Source of the DNA: an uncultured Eubacteriales bacterium
GTDB taxonomy: Bacteria; Bacillota; Clostridia; Peptostreptococcales; Anaerovoracaceae
Length of the DNA: 64,000 nucleotides
Direction: 5' to 3'
Assembly (NCBI GenBank): GCA_949286985.1
Contig: CASEEM010000010.1
Coordinates: 1-64,000 of the forward strand
Part shown: piece by piece, positions 51,227 through 61,255 of the stretch
Layout: the number at the start of each line of letters is the position of its first letter
How positions within the stretch are numbered: the first letter of the stretch is position 1
Program-made: the position numbers and the translations under genes
Notes under the pieces: model-generated
Database searches by the model: none
What the model was told of the DNA's origin: nothing
The model's input: only the letters and a program-made list of their open reading frames with translations

Positions 51227-51832
51227 TCATTCACTCTTATTTTCTTTAATTCCGGTCTCCTCCGGTTCCCTCATCTTGATGCGAATAAGCTCATCCGTGC
51301 TGCGAAGCAAGGCCACAAACTCCTCCGGCGACTGTTTCGCTCCTTCATGAAGCCAGCGATAGACGGACCCCATCATGGCATCGGCCAAGAAGCGCGAATA
51401 AAATTTCAGAATATTCTCAGGCCATTCGTGATTCCGCTCCGCGACCATGTCGATCGCCTCTCGCTCCGGAAGCAGATACTTCTCCATGATCTCAAACAGG
51501 GATTCCTGAAAATGGTATCGAAAAGCGTTCTGTCCTTGAAACTGGAGCAAATTATTATAAAACACCCTGTTGTCGTAGAAGTATTGGCACAGCGTCTGTA
51601 CCTTCGACCAGAGATCCTCAGCGCCGCTCTTCGCAAACAGCTTGCTGCACTCCGTATCGAAGATCCACTCCATGAGGGCATACTTATCTCCGAAGTGATA
51701 ATAAAAGGTTTTACGGCTCACGCCGCAGGCGTCGCAGATGTCCTTGACAGCGATTTTCTCAAACGGTTTATCACCAGCCAGTTCCTTCAAAGCCTGCGCC
51801 AGCGCCTTCTTGGTCAAATGAGACTCCGACAT
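51227..51832 (-). CDS. TetR/AcrR-family transcriptional regulator
   Basis: DNA-binding regulator of 201 aa. The N-terminal TetR helix-turn-helix (LAGDKPFEKIAVKDICDACGVSRKTFYYHFGDKYAL, in two parts: PFEKIAVKDICDACGV, SRKTFYYHFGDKYAL) is clear; the C-terminal part resembles the DhaS-like subgroup. It probably controls the radical SAM gene downstream, or itself. The ATG at 51832 with GGGAGG 11 bp upstream is used; a TTG codon three before it is an alternative. Confidence 0.88.
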   Translation of the reverse strand: MSESHLTKKALAQALKELAGDKPFEKIAVKDICDACGVSRKTFYYHFGDKYALMEWIFDTECSKLFAKSGAEDLWSKVQTLCQYFYDNRVFYNNLLQFQGQNAFRYHFQESLFEIMEKYLLPEREAIDMVAERNHEWPENILKFYSRFLADAMMGSVYRWLHEGAKQSPEEFVALLRSTDELIRIKMREPEETGIKENKSE

Positions 51833-51859
51833 AGCAATCAAGACCTCCCGAACATTGAG

Positions 51860-52999
51860 TTACAGATCGGTCTCGTCGAACTTCTTTCGCTTCGGATAAG
51901 CCTCCGGACCGAGCTCCTCCGCCAGCTTCTTGACCGCCTTCTTCTCCTTGCCGGAGAGGTTCGTCGGCACCTCGACATAGACCTTGACATAGAGGTCACC
52001 CTTGCGCCCCGTGCGTGGATTCTTGACACCCTTGCCGCGGAGACGGAAGTTCGATCCCGACTGCGTGCCCGGCGCCAACGTATAGGTATACGTCTCATTA
52101 AAGCCCGGGACCTTGACCTTGCCGCCGAGAACGGCCTGATCGAAGGTGATCGGCATATCGAGATAGAGGTCGTCACCGGCTCTCTTATAGAGCGAATGCG
52201 GCTTGACCGAAATGACCAGAAGCAGGTCGCCCGACGGACCGCCGTTTACGCCCGCATCGCCGCGGCCGCGAAGGGTGACAATGCTGCCCTCGTCGACGCC
52301 GGCCGGAATATCGACCTTGATCTTGATGCGCTTCTTGATGCGCCCCGCGCCGTTACACTTCTGACACGGCGTATCGATAATCTGTCCGCTGCCGTTGCAC
52401 TTCGGACAGGTCGTCTGCTGCGTGATCGTACCGAACGGCGTGCTCTGCGTGCGATTGATGACACCGCTGCCGCCGCACTGATCGCAGGTACGCTTGCTCG
52501 TCCCCGGCGCCGTGCCCTGGCCGTGGCACTCATCGCACTCGACCTGGGTATTCATCGCGATCTCCTTCTCACAGCCGAAGATGGCCTCTGTGAAGGAGAG
52601 ACGTACCTGAAGCTGGCGATCCGCACCCGGACGCGGCGCATTCGGATCGCGGCGGCGGGTTCGCCCGCCGCCGAAACCGAAGCTGCTGAAAATGTCATCG
52701 AAATCGAATCCGCCGAAGCCTCCGAAACCGCCGAAGCCCCCTGCGCCCGCTCCGCCGAAGCCCGCATTCGGGTCGACACCGGCGAAGCCGAAGCGATCGT
52801 ATTTCTCTTTCTTCTCCGGATCGGAGAGAACGCTGTAAGCCTCGTTGATTTCCTTGAACTTCTCCTCGGCTTCCTTGTCCCCCGGATTTCGGTCCGGATG
52901 GTACTTCATGGCCATCTTTCGGAAGGCTTTCTTGATTTCATCCTCCGAAGCCCCCTTCTGAAGGCCGAGCACCTCATAATAATCTCTTTTATCCGCCAT
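51860..52999 (-). CDS. dnaJ: Chaperone DnaJ (Hsp40)
   Basis: Type I J-protein of 379 aa: J domain with YHPDRNPG (HPD), a Gly/Phe-rich linker with repeated GGFGGF, four CxxCxGxG zinc motifs ([32 protein letters not shown]), and the substrate-binding C-terminal domains. It stimulates the DnaK ATPase. It begins 10 bp after dnaK. Confidence 0.98.
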   Translation of the reverse strand: MADKRDYYEVLGLQKGASEDEIKKAFRKMAMKYHPDRNPGDKEAEEKFKEINEAYSVLSDPEKKEKYDRFGFAGVDPNAGFGGAGAGGFGGFGGFGGFDFDDIFSSFGFGGGRTRRRDPNAPRPGADRQLQVRLSFTEAIFGCEKEIAMNTQVECDECHGQGTAPGTSKRTCDQCGGSGVINRTQSTPFGTITQQTTCPKCNGSGQIIDTPCQKCNGAGRIKKRIKIKVDIPAGVDEGSIVTLRGRGDAGVNGGPSGDLLLVISVKPHSLYKRAGDDLYLDMPITFDQAVLGGKVKVPGFNETYTYTLAPGTQSGSNFRLRGKGVKNPRTGRKGDLYVKVYVEVPTNLSGKEKKAVKKLAEELGPEAYPKRKKFDETDL

Positions 53000-53009
53000 C
53001 TAACTCGCC

Positions 53010-54866
53010 TTACTTATCGTCGTCGACAACCTCATAATCGGCGTCAACAGTATTATCGTTCGCATTCGTGCTGCCGGAAGCTGCCTGACCGGCATCGGCA
53101 CCGGCCTGACCGGCTGCCTGCTGAGCATTCTGCGCCTCCTGATAGATACGCTGCGAAACCGGATAGAAGGCCTGTGCGAGGGCTTCCGTCTTCGACTTGA
53201 TGGCCTCCGTATCATCCGAGGACATCGCAGCCTGAAGGTCGCTCTTCGCGCTCTCGATGCGGGACTTCTCGTCTGCCGTAATCTTGTCGCCGAGCTCGTT
53301 CATCTGCTTATCCGTCTCGAAGATCATGGCCTCTGCCTGGTTCTTGGCCTCAATGCCTTCCTTCTTCTTCTTGTCCTCGGCAGCATACTGCTCTGCTTCC
53401 TTGACCTTCGCATTGATCTCATCCTCGGAGAGCTTCGTCGACGAGGTGATGGTAATCTTCTGCTCCTTGCCCGTGCCGAGGTCCTTCGCACTGACGTTGA
53501 CGATGCCGTTCGCATCGATGTCGAACTTGACCTCAATCTGCGGGATGCCGCGCGGAGCCGGAGCAATGCCCGTGAGCTGGAAGCGTCCCAGCGTGATATT
53601 GTCTGCTGCCATCTCACGCTCACCCTGCATGACGTGAATGTCGACCGTCGTCTGGTTGTCGGCTGCCGTCGAGAAGATCTGGCTCTTCGTCGTCGGGATG
53701 GTCGTATTTCTCTCGATGAGCTTCGTAGCGATGCCGCCGAGCGTCTCAATGGAGAGCGAAAGCGGCGTGACATCGAGCAGGAGGACGTCGTTGACCTCAC
53801 CGGTCAGAACGCCGGCCTGAATCGAAGCACCGATAGCAACGCACTCATCCGGGTTAATGCCCTTGAACGGTTCCTTGCCCGTGACTTCCTTGACCTTCTC
53901 CTGAACAGCCGGGATTCTCGTCGAACCGCCGACGAGGATGACCTTATCGATATCGTTGTTCGTGACGCCGGCATCTGCCATGGCCTTGTGCATCGGCTCA
54001 ATGCTGCGTGCGACGAGGTCAGACGTCAGCTGATTAAAGCGTGCTCTCGTGAGATCGATATCCATGTGGAGCGGACCGGCCTCCGAAACCGTGATGAACG
54101 GGAGGGAGATCTTCGACGTCTGCGCGCTCGAGAGCTCCTTCTTCGCCGTCTCTGCAGCTTCCTTCAGGCGCTGCATGGACAGCGCATCGCCGCGGAGGTC
54201 GACGCCGTTCTCATTCTTAAACGTATCGATGAGGAAATCGACGATCTTATTATCGAAGTCATCACCGCCGAGGTGCGTATCACCGTTCGTCGCGAGAACC
54301 TCGAAGACGCCGTCGCCGAGCTCGAGGACGGAGACATCGAACGTACCGCCGCCGAGATCGTAAACGAGGATCTTCTGCGAACCCTCACCCTTATCGAGTC
54401 CGTAAGCGAGCGAAGCTGCCGTCGGCTCGTTGATAATTCTCTTAACATCGAGGCCTGCGATCTTGCCGGCATCCTTCGTCGCCTGCTTCTGCGCGTCCGA
54501 GAAGTAAGCCGGTACCGTGATGACCGCCTCCGAAACCTTCTCACCAAGATATGCCTCGGCATCCGCCTTCAGCTTCGACAGAATCATTGCCGAAATATCC
54601 TGCGGCGTATACTTCTTGCCGTCAATTTCGACCGTATAATTCTCACCCATGTGACGCTTGATCGAGCTGATCGTGCGGTCCGGGTTCGTAATCGCCTGAC
54701 GCTTTGCCGTCTCACCGACGAGTCTCTCGCCCTTGTTCGTGAATGCGACGACCGAAGGCGTCGTTCTCATACCCTCTGCGTTCGTAATGACCGTTGGCTC
54801 TCCGCCTTCCAGTACAGCGACGCAGCTGTTAGTCGTACCAAGATCGATTCCGATAATCTTACTCAT
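53010..54866 (-). CDS. dnaK: Chaperone DnaK (Hsp70)
   Basis: Hsp70 chaperone of 618 aa. Seen: [22 protein letters not shown], the phosphate loops [19 protein letters not shown] and [16 protein letters not shown], then the substrate domain and a disordered Gln/Ala/Gly tail ending [18 protein letters not shown] precedes the ATG at 54866; the open frame extends nine codons more. It is 122 bp after grpE; the gap holds a GC-rich hairpin. Confidence 0.98.
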   Translation of the reverse strand: MSKIIGIDLGTTNSCVAVLEGGEPTVITNAEGMRTTPSVVAFTNKGERLVGETAKRQAITNPDRTISSIKRHMGENYTVEIDGKKYTPQDISAMILSKLKADAEAYLGEKVSEAVITVPAYFSDAQKQATKDAGKIAGLDVKRIINEPTAASLAYGLDKGEGSQKILVYDLGGGTFDVSVLELGDGVFEVLATNGDTHLGGDDFDNKIVDFLIDTFKNENGVDLRGDALSMQRLKEAAETAKKELSSAQTSKISLPFITVSEAGPLHMDIDLTRARFNQLTSDLVARSIEPMHKAMADAGVTNNDIDKVILVGGSTRIPAVQEKVKEVTGKEPFKGINPDECVAIGASIQAGVLTGEVNDVLLLDVTPLSLSIETLGGIATKLIERNTTIPTTKSQIFSTAADNQTTVDIHVMQGEREMAADNITLGRFQLTGIAPAPRGIPQIEVKFDIDANGIVNVSAKDLGTGKEQKITITSSTKLSEDEINAKVKEAEQYAAEDKKKKEGIEAKNQAEAMIFETDKQMNELGDKITADEKSRIESAKSDLQAAMSSDDTEAIKSKTEALAQAFYPVSQRIYQEAQNAQQAAGQAGADAGQAASGSTNANDNTVDADYEVVDDDK

Positions 54867-54938
54867 TTTCTTCCTTCCTTTCACGATTTGCATCGTACTT
54901 TACTTCATTAGATATTGTTGCTCTGTATCGTGTAAAAG

Positions 54939-54975
54939 CACTCGCGGAAAAGCCGCCGCAGCGAGCTTTTCGCGG
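54939..54975 (-). repeat. GC-rich hairpin element between grpE and dnaK
   Basis: On the minus strand CGCCGCGAAAAGCTCGC, then TGCGGCGGCTTTTCCGCG. It can fold and ends GCTTTTCCGCG like elements at 33966-33987 and 57318-57340. It may act as a processing or partial termination site that sets grpE/dnaK ratio. Confidence 0.45.
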
Positions 54976-54988
54976 CGCTGCTTCAGCC

Positions 54989-55615
54989 TTACTTGGCCAC
55001 GGTGACCATCGAAGGACGAACGACCTTCTCGCCGAGGCGGTAGCCCTTCTGCAGGACCTTGGAGACGTGGCCGCTCTCGTATTCCTCGGTCTCCTCCGTC
55101 ATCACCGCATTGTGCTTCTCCGGATCGAACTCCTCGCCGAGGCACTCGACCTCCTCCAATCCCTCCTTCTTGAGAAGGTCCTTGAGCTGTCCGAAGATGA
55201 GCTCCATGCCCTTGCCGTAGGCCTCCGGATCGGCGGCCGGGTCGGCAGCCAGGGCGCGTTCGAAATTGTCGAGGACGGTCAGCATCGACACGATGAGCTT
55301 CTCGTTCGCAAAGGCGTGAATGTCGGATTTCTCCTTCGCGACGCGCTTCTTGTAATTCTGAAACTCTGCCATGAGGCGCATATACCGTTCGCTCTCGGCC
55401 TTCTCGGCGGCTTCTTCGTCAGCCTTCTCCGAGGATTCCGCTGCCGTCTCTTCGCCGGCCGCGCTGCTGCTCTCTTCCGAGGCTTCCGAAGCGGTTTCGG
55501 CCTCTTCTTCGCCGGCTGCCGAAGCCTTTTGCGCTTGCTCCTCCGCAGCAGCGTCCGCCTGCTCCTCCGCAGCCTGTGCCTCTGCCGAGGTCTGTGCCTT
55601 CTTCTCTTCCGTCAT
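54989..55615 (-). CDS. grpE: Nucleotide exchange factor GrpE
   Basis: Exchange factor for DnaK, 208 aa. The first about 70 residues are a low-complexity Ala/Glu/Ser tail, followed by the coiled-coil ERYMRLMAEFQNYKKRVAKE and the beta-wing domain with ending VLQKGYRLGEKVVRPSMVTVAK. The long acidic N-terminus is within family variation. It begins 2 bp after hrcA. Confidence 0.96.
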   Translation of the reverse strand: MTEEKKAQTSAEAQAAEEQADAAAEEQAQKASAAGEEEAETASEASEESSSAAGEETAAESSEKADEEAAEKAESERYMRLMAEFQNYKKRVAKEKSDIHAFANEKLIVSMLTVLDNFERALAADPAADPEAYGKGMELIFGQLKDLLKKEGLEEVECLGEEFDPEKHNAVMTEETEEYESGHVSKVLQKGYRLGEKVVRPSMVTVAK

Positions 55616-55617
55616 TC

Positions 55618-56664
55618 TTACTTATCCTTTCTGTTTCCCGAGCCGAGCATGAAGGAACGGCTCAGATTATTGGTGAGATATTCCATGATGGACGTGATGC
55701 CGCCGTAATCCATACGGGTCGGCCCGATGACGCCGATCTTGCCGATCAGCTTGCCGTCCACATGATAGGTCGCCGTGATGAGCGAGCAGTCCTTCATCGC
55801 CGTGTCGGTATTCTCTTCGCCGATGGTAACGATGAGACCGTCGCCGCGCTCCAGCATGTCCCTCGTAAACTGCTCCTTGCGGTCCACGAGTTCGAGGAAG
55901 CTGCGGGCGCGATCCATGGAGTTGTACTCCGGGATGTTGAAGATGTTCGTCAGTCCCTCCAGATAGAGGTTGACATTGAGCATATCCTCGAGCGTCTTCA
56001 TGAAGTTCGGCATGACGCTTCCGGCCAGCGCGCCCATGGTCTCGATATCGCTGCTGCAATCGTCGATGATCGTATGGCGCAGGACCTCGTCCAGCGTATG
56101 ACCGTTATAGCGGTACGTCATCGACTTGCTGATGATCTCGAGGCTCTCCGGCGTATACGGGGCATCCGTGTGCAGCGACGTATTCGTGACGTTGCCGCTG
56201 TCGGATACGATCATGAGCACGATGGTGCTCTCGTCGACCGGCAGCAGGCGGATGAACTTCAGCGTATCGAGGTTCGTCGCCGGCGTCATGGCGAAGGATG
56301 CCAGCTTCGTGATCTCGCTCAGCAAGGAGGCCGCATGACGGATGGTCTCATCGAATTCCGAGAGATCCACCTGCATGCGCTCATTGATCGCCTTCTTCGC
56401 CTGTTCGCTCAGTTCCGGCTTGCTCATGAGGCTGTTGACATACAGCCGGTACGCCTTGTCCGAAGGCACGCGGCCGGCCGAGGTGTGCGGATGCGTGAGG
56501 TATCCGAGATCCTCGAGATCGGCCATCTCGTTGCGGATGGTCGCCGGGCTGACGCCGAGCTCATATTTCTTGGCAATGGAACGGGAACCGACCGGCTCCG
56601 CGTTCTTGACATAATCGGTAATGATCGCCTGAAGGATGCGCAGCTGTCTTTCGGTTAATTCCAT
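55618..56664 (-). CDS. hrcA: Heat-inducible repressor HrcA
   Basis: Repressor that binds CIRCE and is kept active by GroEL. The 348-aa protein has the winged-helix start MELTERQLRILQAIITDYV, the PVGSRSIAKKYELGVSPATIRNEM recognition region (two parts: PVGSRSIAKKYELGV, SPATIRNEMADLEDLG) and the C-terminal IGPTRMDYGGITSIMEYL. The ATG at 56664 with AAAGGAGG is used. First gene of hrcA-grpE-dnaK-dnaJ, behind its own operator. Confidence 0.97.
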   Translation of the reverse strand: MELTERQLRILQAIITDYVKNAEPVGSRSIAKKYELGVSPATIRNEMADLEDLGYLTHPHTSAGRVPSDKAYRLYVNSLMSKPELSEQAKKAINERMQVDLSEFDETIRHAASLLSEITKLASFAMTPATNLDTLKFIRLLPVDESTIVLMIVSDSGNVTNTSLHTDAPYTPESLEIISKSMTYRYNGHTLDEVLRHTIIDDCSSDIETMGALAGSVMPNFMKTLEDMLNVNLYLEGLTNIFNIPEYNSMDRARSFLELVDRKEQFTRDMLERGDGLIVTIGEENTDTAMKDCSLITATYHVDGKLIGKIGVIGPTRMDYGGITSIMEYLTNNLSRSFMLGSGNRKDK

Positions 56665-56687
56665 GCGTGTCCCTCCTTTCTGCGATA

Positions 56688-56714
56688 TTAGCACTCATGC
56701 GTTCGGAGTGCTAA
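56688..56714. promoter_or_regulatory. CIRCE operator
   Basis: Perfect TTAGCACTC-N9-GAGTGCTAA, the HrcA operator, 24 bp upstream of hrcA and just downstream of the -10 box. It predicts heat-shock induction of the whole operon and negative autoregulation. Confidence 0.98.
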
Positions 56715-56725
56715 CTACAATACAT

Positions 56726-56754
56726 AATATACTCTTTCCGTTCTCCGGTGTCAA
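56726..56754 (-). promoter_or_regulatory. Promoter of the hrcA operon
   Basis: Minus strand TTGACA (56754-56749), 17-bp spacer, TATATT (56731-56726). The CIRCE begins 11 bp after it. Confidence 0.9.
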
Positions 56755-56869
56755 CGGTTTCCCTCGTCTTTTGTGTGTAGTTCTGATGAAATCACCCACC
56801 TCCGCCCGAAACATGATAGAATAGAATCCGTTCCGAAGAAAACCCTCTCGCGGGTCGCCCGCGAACCGC

Positions 56870-56898
56870 GATAGTACAATCACAATAGTACAATAGTA
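56870..56898 (+). repeat. Iterated ATAGTACAAT boxes
   Basis: ATAGTACAA recurs around 56871 and 56887, with a further ATAGTAC behind it, directly before the ribosome site of the 128-aa gene. TACAAT can serve as a -10 box. A TGATAGAAT at 56814-56822 is another candidate. Confidence 0.45.
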
Positions 56899-56921
56899 CG
56901 AAAAGAAGAAAAGGAGTACTC

Positions 56922-57308
56922 ATGAAACACGCCAGTCAAGCACCTAAGAAGCACCGCGCCGGCAAGCTCGTCATCGTCCTGATCCTGCTCGTCATCATCG
57001 GCTTCGGCGCTTATTTCTTCCTACTCCAGCCGGTCAAGGAGAAAGCCGCCGAGAAGCTCTATGATCAGGCTGCAAGTTCGTTCGCCCTCGATCCGTCGTC
57101 CGAGGCGGCTTATGAGAATCTCACCGACGAGCAGAAGGAGACGGTACAGAACATCGTGATGAACCACGTCGACGGCGAGGCCCTCTCGGTCTACCAGGAG
57201 TATCAGGAAACCGGCGACGCCTCCGTCCTGAAGAATTATGCGATGAATGAGCTCAGTCAGGAGGAAATCGATCAGCTCCTCGCCATCTACCGCGATGCGC
57301 AGAACTAA
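56922..57308 (+). CDS. Small membrane-anchored protein of unknown function
   Basis: A 128-aa protein with a basic head (1-15), one membrane segment (about 16-36, KLVIVLILLVIIGFGAYFFL) and an extracellular helical domain rich in Gln, Glu and Asn (LTDEQKETVQNIVMNH). I do not recognise a family. AAAAGGAG precedes the ATG. It is divergent from hrcA and followed by a hairpin shared with the pot operon. Confidence 0.75.
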   Translation: MKHASQAPKKHRAGKLVIVLILLVIIGFGAYFFLLQPVKEKAAEKLYDQAASSFALDPSSEAAYENLTDEQKETVQNIVMNHVDGEALSVYQEYQETGDASVLKNYAMNELSQEEIDQLLAIYRDAQN

Positions 57309-57363
57309 GCATGGAAAGCAGCAGCGAAGCTGCTTTTCCGCGAAGAAGAATCCTAAGATATGT

Positions 57364-57394
57364 AAAAAAACCGGACGCCGAAGCGTCCGGTTTT
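57364..57394. terminator. Bidirectional terminator between the 128-aa gene and potD
   Basis: CCGGACGC (57371-57378) pairs with GCGTCCGG (57383-57390), flanked by seven A before and TTTT after. The T run for the minus-strand pot operon is the better one. Confidence 0.9.
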
Positions 57395-57422
57395 GCTTTG
57401 TATGAACTTGTAAGGAAGGGCC

Positions 57423-58526
57423 TTAACTGCTGCCCTTGACCTTCTTCCAGCTCTCGGAATAGAGTTCCATGACCTCCGGGCTGAGGTTGCGCAGCGTATC
57501 GCAGGCTGCGATGGTCTCCTCCGTCGGGAAGATGGACGGGTCGTTGACGACCTCCGGATCCAGCTGTTCGACAGCCGCCTTGTTCGGCATCGTGTAATAG
57601 AGATATTCAAAATTCGTTGCGGCATTATCCGCACGGCACATGAAATCGATGAATTTCTCGGCATTCTCCTTGTTCGCGGCCGACTTCGGAATCGCCCAGG
57701 AATCGATGAAGAATTCGGAGCCCTCCTTCGGCACCACGAATTCGACGTCCTCATTGAGATCGTGGGTATAGACATATTCGCCGTTCCATACCACGCCGAC
57801 CGCTGCCGAGCCGTCTGCCAGATAATCGCGAGCCGCGTCGTTAGCATAGGCGTAGACGTACGGCTTCTGCTCCTTGAGCTTCTCTGTGGCTTCTGCAATC
57901 TCCTCCGGGTTCTCGGTATTCTGATCATAGCCGAGGGAGCGGAGCGCGATCATATAAGCGTCGCGGACGCTGTCCGGCATGATGATCTGATCCTTGAAGG
58001 CCGGATCGAAGAGGTCGTTCCAGGAATCGATGACCTTATCGCCGACCATCTCCTTGTTATAAGCGATGCCGGCGACACCGACGGCATGCGGTACGCTGTA
58101 GGCATTGCCCGGATCGAAGCTCTCCGACATCTCAAGATACGCCGGATCGATATTGGCGAGGTTCGGGATGTTCTCCTTATCGAGCGGAGCCATAAGGTCC
58201 TCATCAATCATCTTCTCGATCATATAATCCGAGGTGCAGATGAGGTCGTAGCTGACGGAGTTGTTGGCGATGATCGGATACATCTCCTCGGCCGTATCGT
58301 ACATGTCCTCGACGACGACGATGCCGGTTTCTTCTTCGAATTTCTCAATCAGAAGCGGATCGTAATAATCGCCGTAACAATAGAGATAGAGGATGCCGTT
58401 CTCGCCGCCGGCGGAAGCTTTCCGCGCTGCGACGAAGCCGAAGAGCAGGAGGATGACGAGAAGGCCGATGGCCATCATGCGCTTCTTCTTGCGCGGCCGC
58501 TGAACCGCGAAGGTGTTCTTCTTCAT
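57423..58526 (-). CDS. potD: Spermidine/putrescine ABC transporter, substrate-binding protein
   Basis: Extracellular polyamine-binding protein of 367 aa. Basic head, then one hydrophobic segment (about 16-34), then LYLYCYGDYYDPLLIEKFEEETG, a typical PotD start, and a WAIPKSAANKENAEKFIDFM end segment. Unlike most Gram-positive binding proteins there is no lipobox cysteine; it seems held by an uncleaved anchor or released after AAR-KASA. It overlaps potC by 4 bp. Confidence 0.92.
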   Translation of the reverse strand: MKKNTFAVQRPRKKKRMMAIGLLVILLLFGFVAARKASAGGENGILYLYCYGDYYDPLLIEKFEEETGIVVVEDMYDTAEEMYPIIANNSVSYDLICTSDYMIEKMIDEDLMAPLDKENIPNLANIDPAYLEMSESFDPGNAYSVPHAVGVAGIAYNKEMVGDKVIDSWNDLFDPAFKDQIIMPDSVRDAYMIALRSLGYDQNTENPEEIAEATEKLKEQKPYVYAYANDAARDYLADGSAAVGVVWNGEYVYTHDLNEDVEFVVPKEGSEFFIDSWAIPKSAANKENAEKFIDFMCRADNAATNFEYLYYTMPNKAAVEQLDPEVVNDPSIFPTEETIAACDTLRNLSPEVMELYSESWKKVKGSS

Positions 58527-59305
58527 GCGACTTCCTCCTTATCCTTATCGATGTTGCCGATAATCAGCACGATGAGCGCAATCAGGAAGACGACCGTCGA
58601 GAGCGCGTAGAGCGAAGGACGGATGCCGATCTTGACCTGCGAATAGATGAGCGTCGAAATCGTGTTGATGCCGGCTCCGCGTGTGAAGTGGGTGACGACG
58701 AAATCGTCGACCGACATCGTGAACGAAAGCATGGCGCCCGAGATAATGCCCGGAAGAAGCTCCGGGAGGACGATCTTACGGAAGGCATACCCGCGCGAAG
58801 CGCCGAGATCGAGGGCGGCCTCGTAGAGCGTCTCCGTCTTTCGGTTCATGCGCGGACGAACCGAGAGGATGACGTACGGGATGCAGAACGTGATGTGCGA
58901 GAAGAGCAGCGTCCCGTAGCCGAGCGAAATGCCGAACATCAGGAAGGAGAGCATCAGGGAGATGCCCGTGACGATATCCGCATTCAGCATCGGGATGTTG
59001 TTCAGACCGAGCAGCAGCGACTGCGTGCGCGGACGAAGTGCTTCAATGCCGATGGCCGCAAGCGTGCCGATGACGGTGGCGATGAGCGAAGCCAGGACCG
59101 CAATCGTGAAGGTGTTCATGAGCGCCTCGATGATCTGCGGGCTCTGAAACATCTCCTCATACCAGCGAAGCGAGAAGCCGGTGAATACCGACATGGACTT
59201 GCTCTCGTTGAAGGAGAGAACAATCAAAGTGAGAATCGGCAGGTAGAGGAAGAGCATGATCAGGACCAGGTAGACCCCGCCGCCGATTTTCTTAGCCGTC
59301 TTCAT
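58523..59305 (-). CDS. potC: Spermidine/putrescine ABC transporter permease PotC
   Basis: Inner permease of 260 aa with six membrane segments and the EAA loop (EAALDLGASRGYAFRKIVLPELLPGI in two parts: YEAALDLGASRGYAFRK, IVLPELLPGIISGA) that contacts PotA. Usual length. It overlaps potD and potB by 4 bp each. Confidence 0.95.
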   Translation of the reverse strand: MKTAKKIGGGVYLVLIMLFLYLPILTLIVLSFNESKSMSVFTGFSLRWYEEMFQSPQIIEALMNTFTIAVLASLIATVIGTLAAIGIEALRPRTQSLLLGLNNIPMLNADIVTGISLMLSFLMFGISLGYGTLLFSHITFCIPYVILSVRPRMNRKTETLYEAALDLGASRGYAFRKIVLPELLPGIISGAMLSFTMSVDDFVVTHFTRGAGINTISTLIYSQVKIGIRPSLYALSTVVFLIALIVLIIGNIDKDKEEVA

Positions 59306-60117
59306 AAGATGTTCTCACCTCCCGTCTTATCGAATTTGCGCAGGATCAGCATGCTCATGAGGATGAAGATCATCATGACAAGCGAGAGACCCGAACCGAG
59401 ATACCAGTTCGAGTTGACGGTGAATTCCTGCTCGATGATATTACCGATCAAATTGATCTTGCCGCCGCCGAGCATGTTCGAAATGACGAAGGTCGTGAGC
59501 GCCGGAATGAAGACCATCGTGATGCCGCTGACGATGCCCGGAAGGCTGAGCGGCAGGATGACGCGGCGATAGACATAGGACTTCTTCGCCCCGAGATCGT
59601 ACGCCGCCTCGATGAGGTGCTCGTCGATCTTGCTGACGACATTATAGATCGGCAGGACCATGAACGGCAGGAAATCGTAAACCATGCCGAGGACGATGGC
59701 CGCCGGCGTGTTGATGAGCTCCTGCCCCGGAAGGCCGAAGATGGCCAGCACGCTGTTGATAACGCCTCTCCGCTCGAGGAGGACGCGCCAAGCCATCGTG
59801 CGAAGGAGGAAGTTCATCCACATCGGGAGGATGAAGACGAAGATCATGAAGCCCTGCCGGCCGTACTTGCTGCCGCGAAGAATCATCGCCATCGGGAAGG
59901 CGAGGAGAAGGCAGACGACCGTGCTGATGAGAGCCAGCAAGAGCGAGAGACCGAGCGCCGAAAGGTTATTCTGCGAGAAGATGGCGGTCAGGTTCTCCGT
60001 CGTCACCTCGCCGCTGCGGTTCGTGAATCCGTAATAAGCGATCGAAAGGATCGGGATCACGGTACCGGCGATGAGGAAGACGACGAAAGGCGCATTATAG
60101 CTTTTTCTAGATATCAA
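59302..60117 (-). CDS. potB: Spermidine/putrescine ABC transporter permease PotB
   Basis: Partner permease of 271 aa, six membrane segments, with EAAYDLGAKKSYVYRRVILP. The start is read as TTG at 60117, nine bases after GGAGG and 11 bp inside potA, giving MISRKSYNAPFVVFLIAG; a longer frame reaching 60285 lies wholly inside potA and reads low-complexity Arg/Ser. The TTG start is inference from spacing and homology. Confidence 0.9.
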   Translation of the reverse strand: MISRKSYNAPFVVFLIAGTVIPILSIAYYGFTNRSGEVTTENLTAIFSQNNLSALGLSLLLALISTVVCLLLAFPMAMILRGSKYGRQGFMIFVFILPMWMNFLLRTMAWRVLLERRGVINSVLAIFGLPGQELINTPAAIVLGMVYDFLPFMVLPIYNVVSKIDEHLIEAAYDLGAKKSYVYRRVILPLSLPGIVSGITMVFIPALTTFVISNMLGGGKINLIGNIIEQEFTVNSNWYLGSGLSLVMMIFILMSMLILRKFDKTGGENIL

Positions 60118-61195
60118 GTTCCAATGCCTCCTCTGCCTCGGACTTCGGCTTGTGCATGATCTGAATGTTCTCCGGACGGATGTACATACCGATCTTCTCG
60201 CCGACATCATAAGAATCATAATTCTGGAGCAGCCACTCGAACGGCTTCTCCGACTCGCTGACGGCCAGCATCTCATAATGAACACCGATGAAGAGATTGC
60301 TCGAAATCGTGCTGTTCATGATGCCCTCGCCGTACGGACGAATTTCGATGTCCTCCGGGCGGATGACGACGTCGACCGGCTGTCCCGGACGGAATCCGGT
60401 CTCCGTGCCGTCGATGCACGGGAACGGGCAGCCGAGAATCTCGACGAGGCCGTCCTTGATCATGCAGCCCGGAATGATATTGCTGTCGCCGATGAAGTCC
60501 GCGACGAAAGCGTTCTCCGGCTCGTTATAAATCTCCTCCGGCGTGCCGAGCTGCTGGATCTCGCCGTTGTTCATGACGACGACGGTATCCGACATCGTAA
60601 GCGCCTCCTCCTGGTCGTGCGTGACATAGAGGAAGGTGATGCCGAGCTCATGCTTCAGGCGAACGAGCTCATATTGCATCTCCTGGCGGAGCTTGAGGTC
60701 GAGCGCACCGAGCGGCTCATCGAGCAGGAGGACGCGCGGCTCGTTGACGATGGCGCGTGCCATGGCGACGCGCTGCTGCTGCCCGCCCGAAAGTCCCTCA
60801 ATGCTGCGGTTCTCGAATCCGGACAGATTGACGAGCTTCAGGCCGTAAGCGACCTTGTCCCGGATATAATCCTCGTCCTTCCCCTGAATGCGGAGGCCGA
60901 ATGCGACATTCTCCCCGACCGACATGTGCGGGAAAAGCGCATAATTCTGGAATACCGTATTGATATGGCGCTGATTTGCCGGGAGGTTCGTGATATCCTT
61001 CCCGTCGAAATAGACGCGTCCTTGGTCCGGCGTTTCAAAGCCGCCGATGATGCGAAGCATCGTCGTTTTGCCGCAGCCCGACGGACCGAGCAGCGTGACG
61101 AAGGTATTCTCCTTCACCACGAGGTCGATGCCCTTGAGAACATGCGTGTTCTCGAAGCTCTTCACGATATTCTCGAGCCTGATAAGTTCATTCAC
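60107..61195 (-). CDS. potA: Spermidine/putrescine ABC transporter ATPase PotA
   Basis: ATP-binding subunit of 362 aa: Walker A GPSGCGKTTMLRI near residue 39, signature LSGGQQQRVAMARA, Walker B VLLLDEPLGALD and a C-terminal TOBE domain. Energises PotBC. First transport gene after the regulator, 60 bp downstream. Confidence 0.97.
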   Translation of the reverse strand: MNELIRLENIVKSFENTHVLKGIDLVVKENTFVTLLGPSGCGKTTMLRIIGGFETPDQGRVYFDGKDITNLPANQRHINTVFQNYALFPHMSVGENVAFGLRIQGKDEDYIRDKVAYGLKLVNLSGFENRSIEGLSGGQQQRVAMARAIVNEPRVLLLDEPLGALDLKLRQEMQYELVRLKHELGITFLYVTHDQEEALTMSDTVVVMNNGEIQQLGTPEEIYNEPENAFVADFIGDSNIIPGCMIKDGLVEILGCPFPCIDGTETGFRPGQPVDVVIRPEDIEIRPYGEGIMNSTISSNLFIGVHYEMLAVSESEKPFEWLLQNYDSYDVGEKIGMYIRPENIQIMHKPKSEAEEALELDI

Positions 61196-61255
61196 CGCTT
61201 TTCTTTCCTTTCTTCGTTCCTAATTCTTGTAACCTCATTCAAGTGTCGCCGTGCA

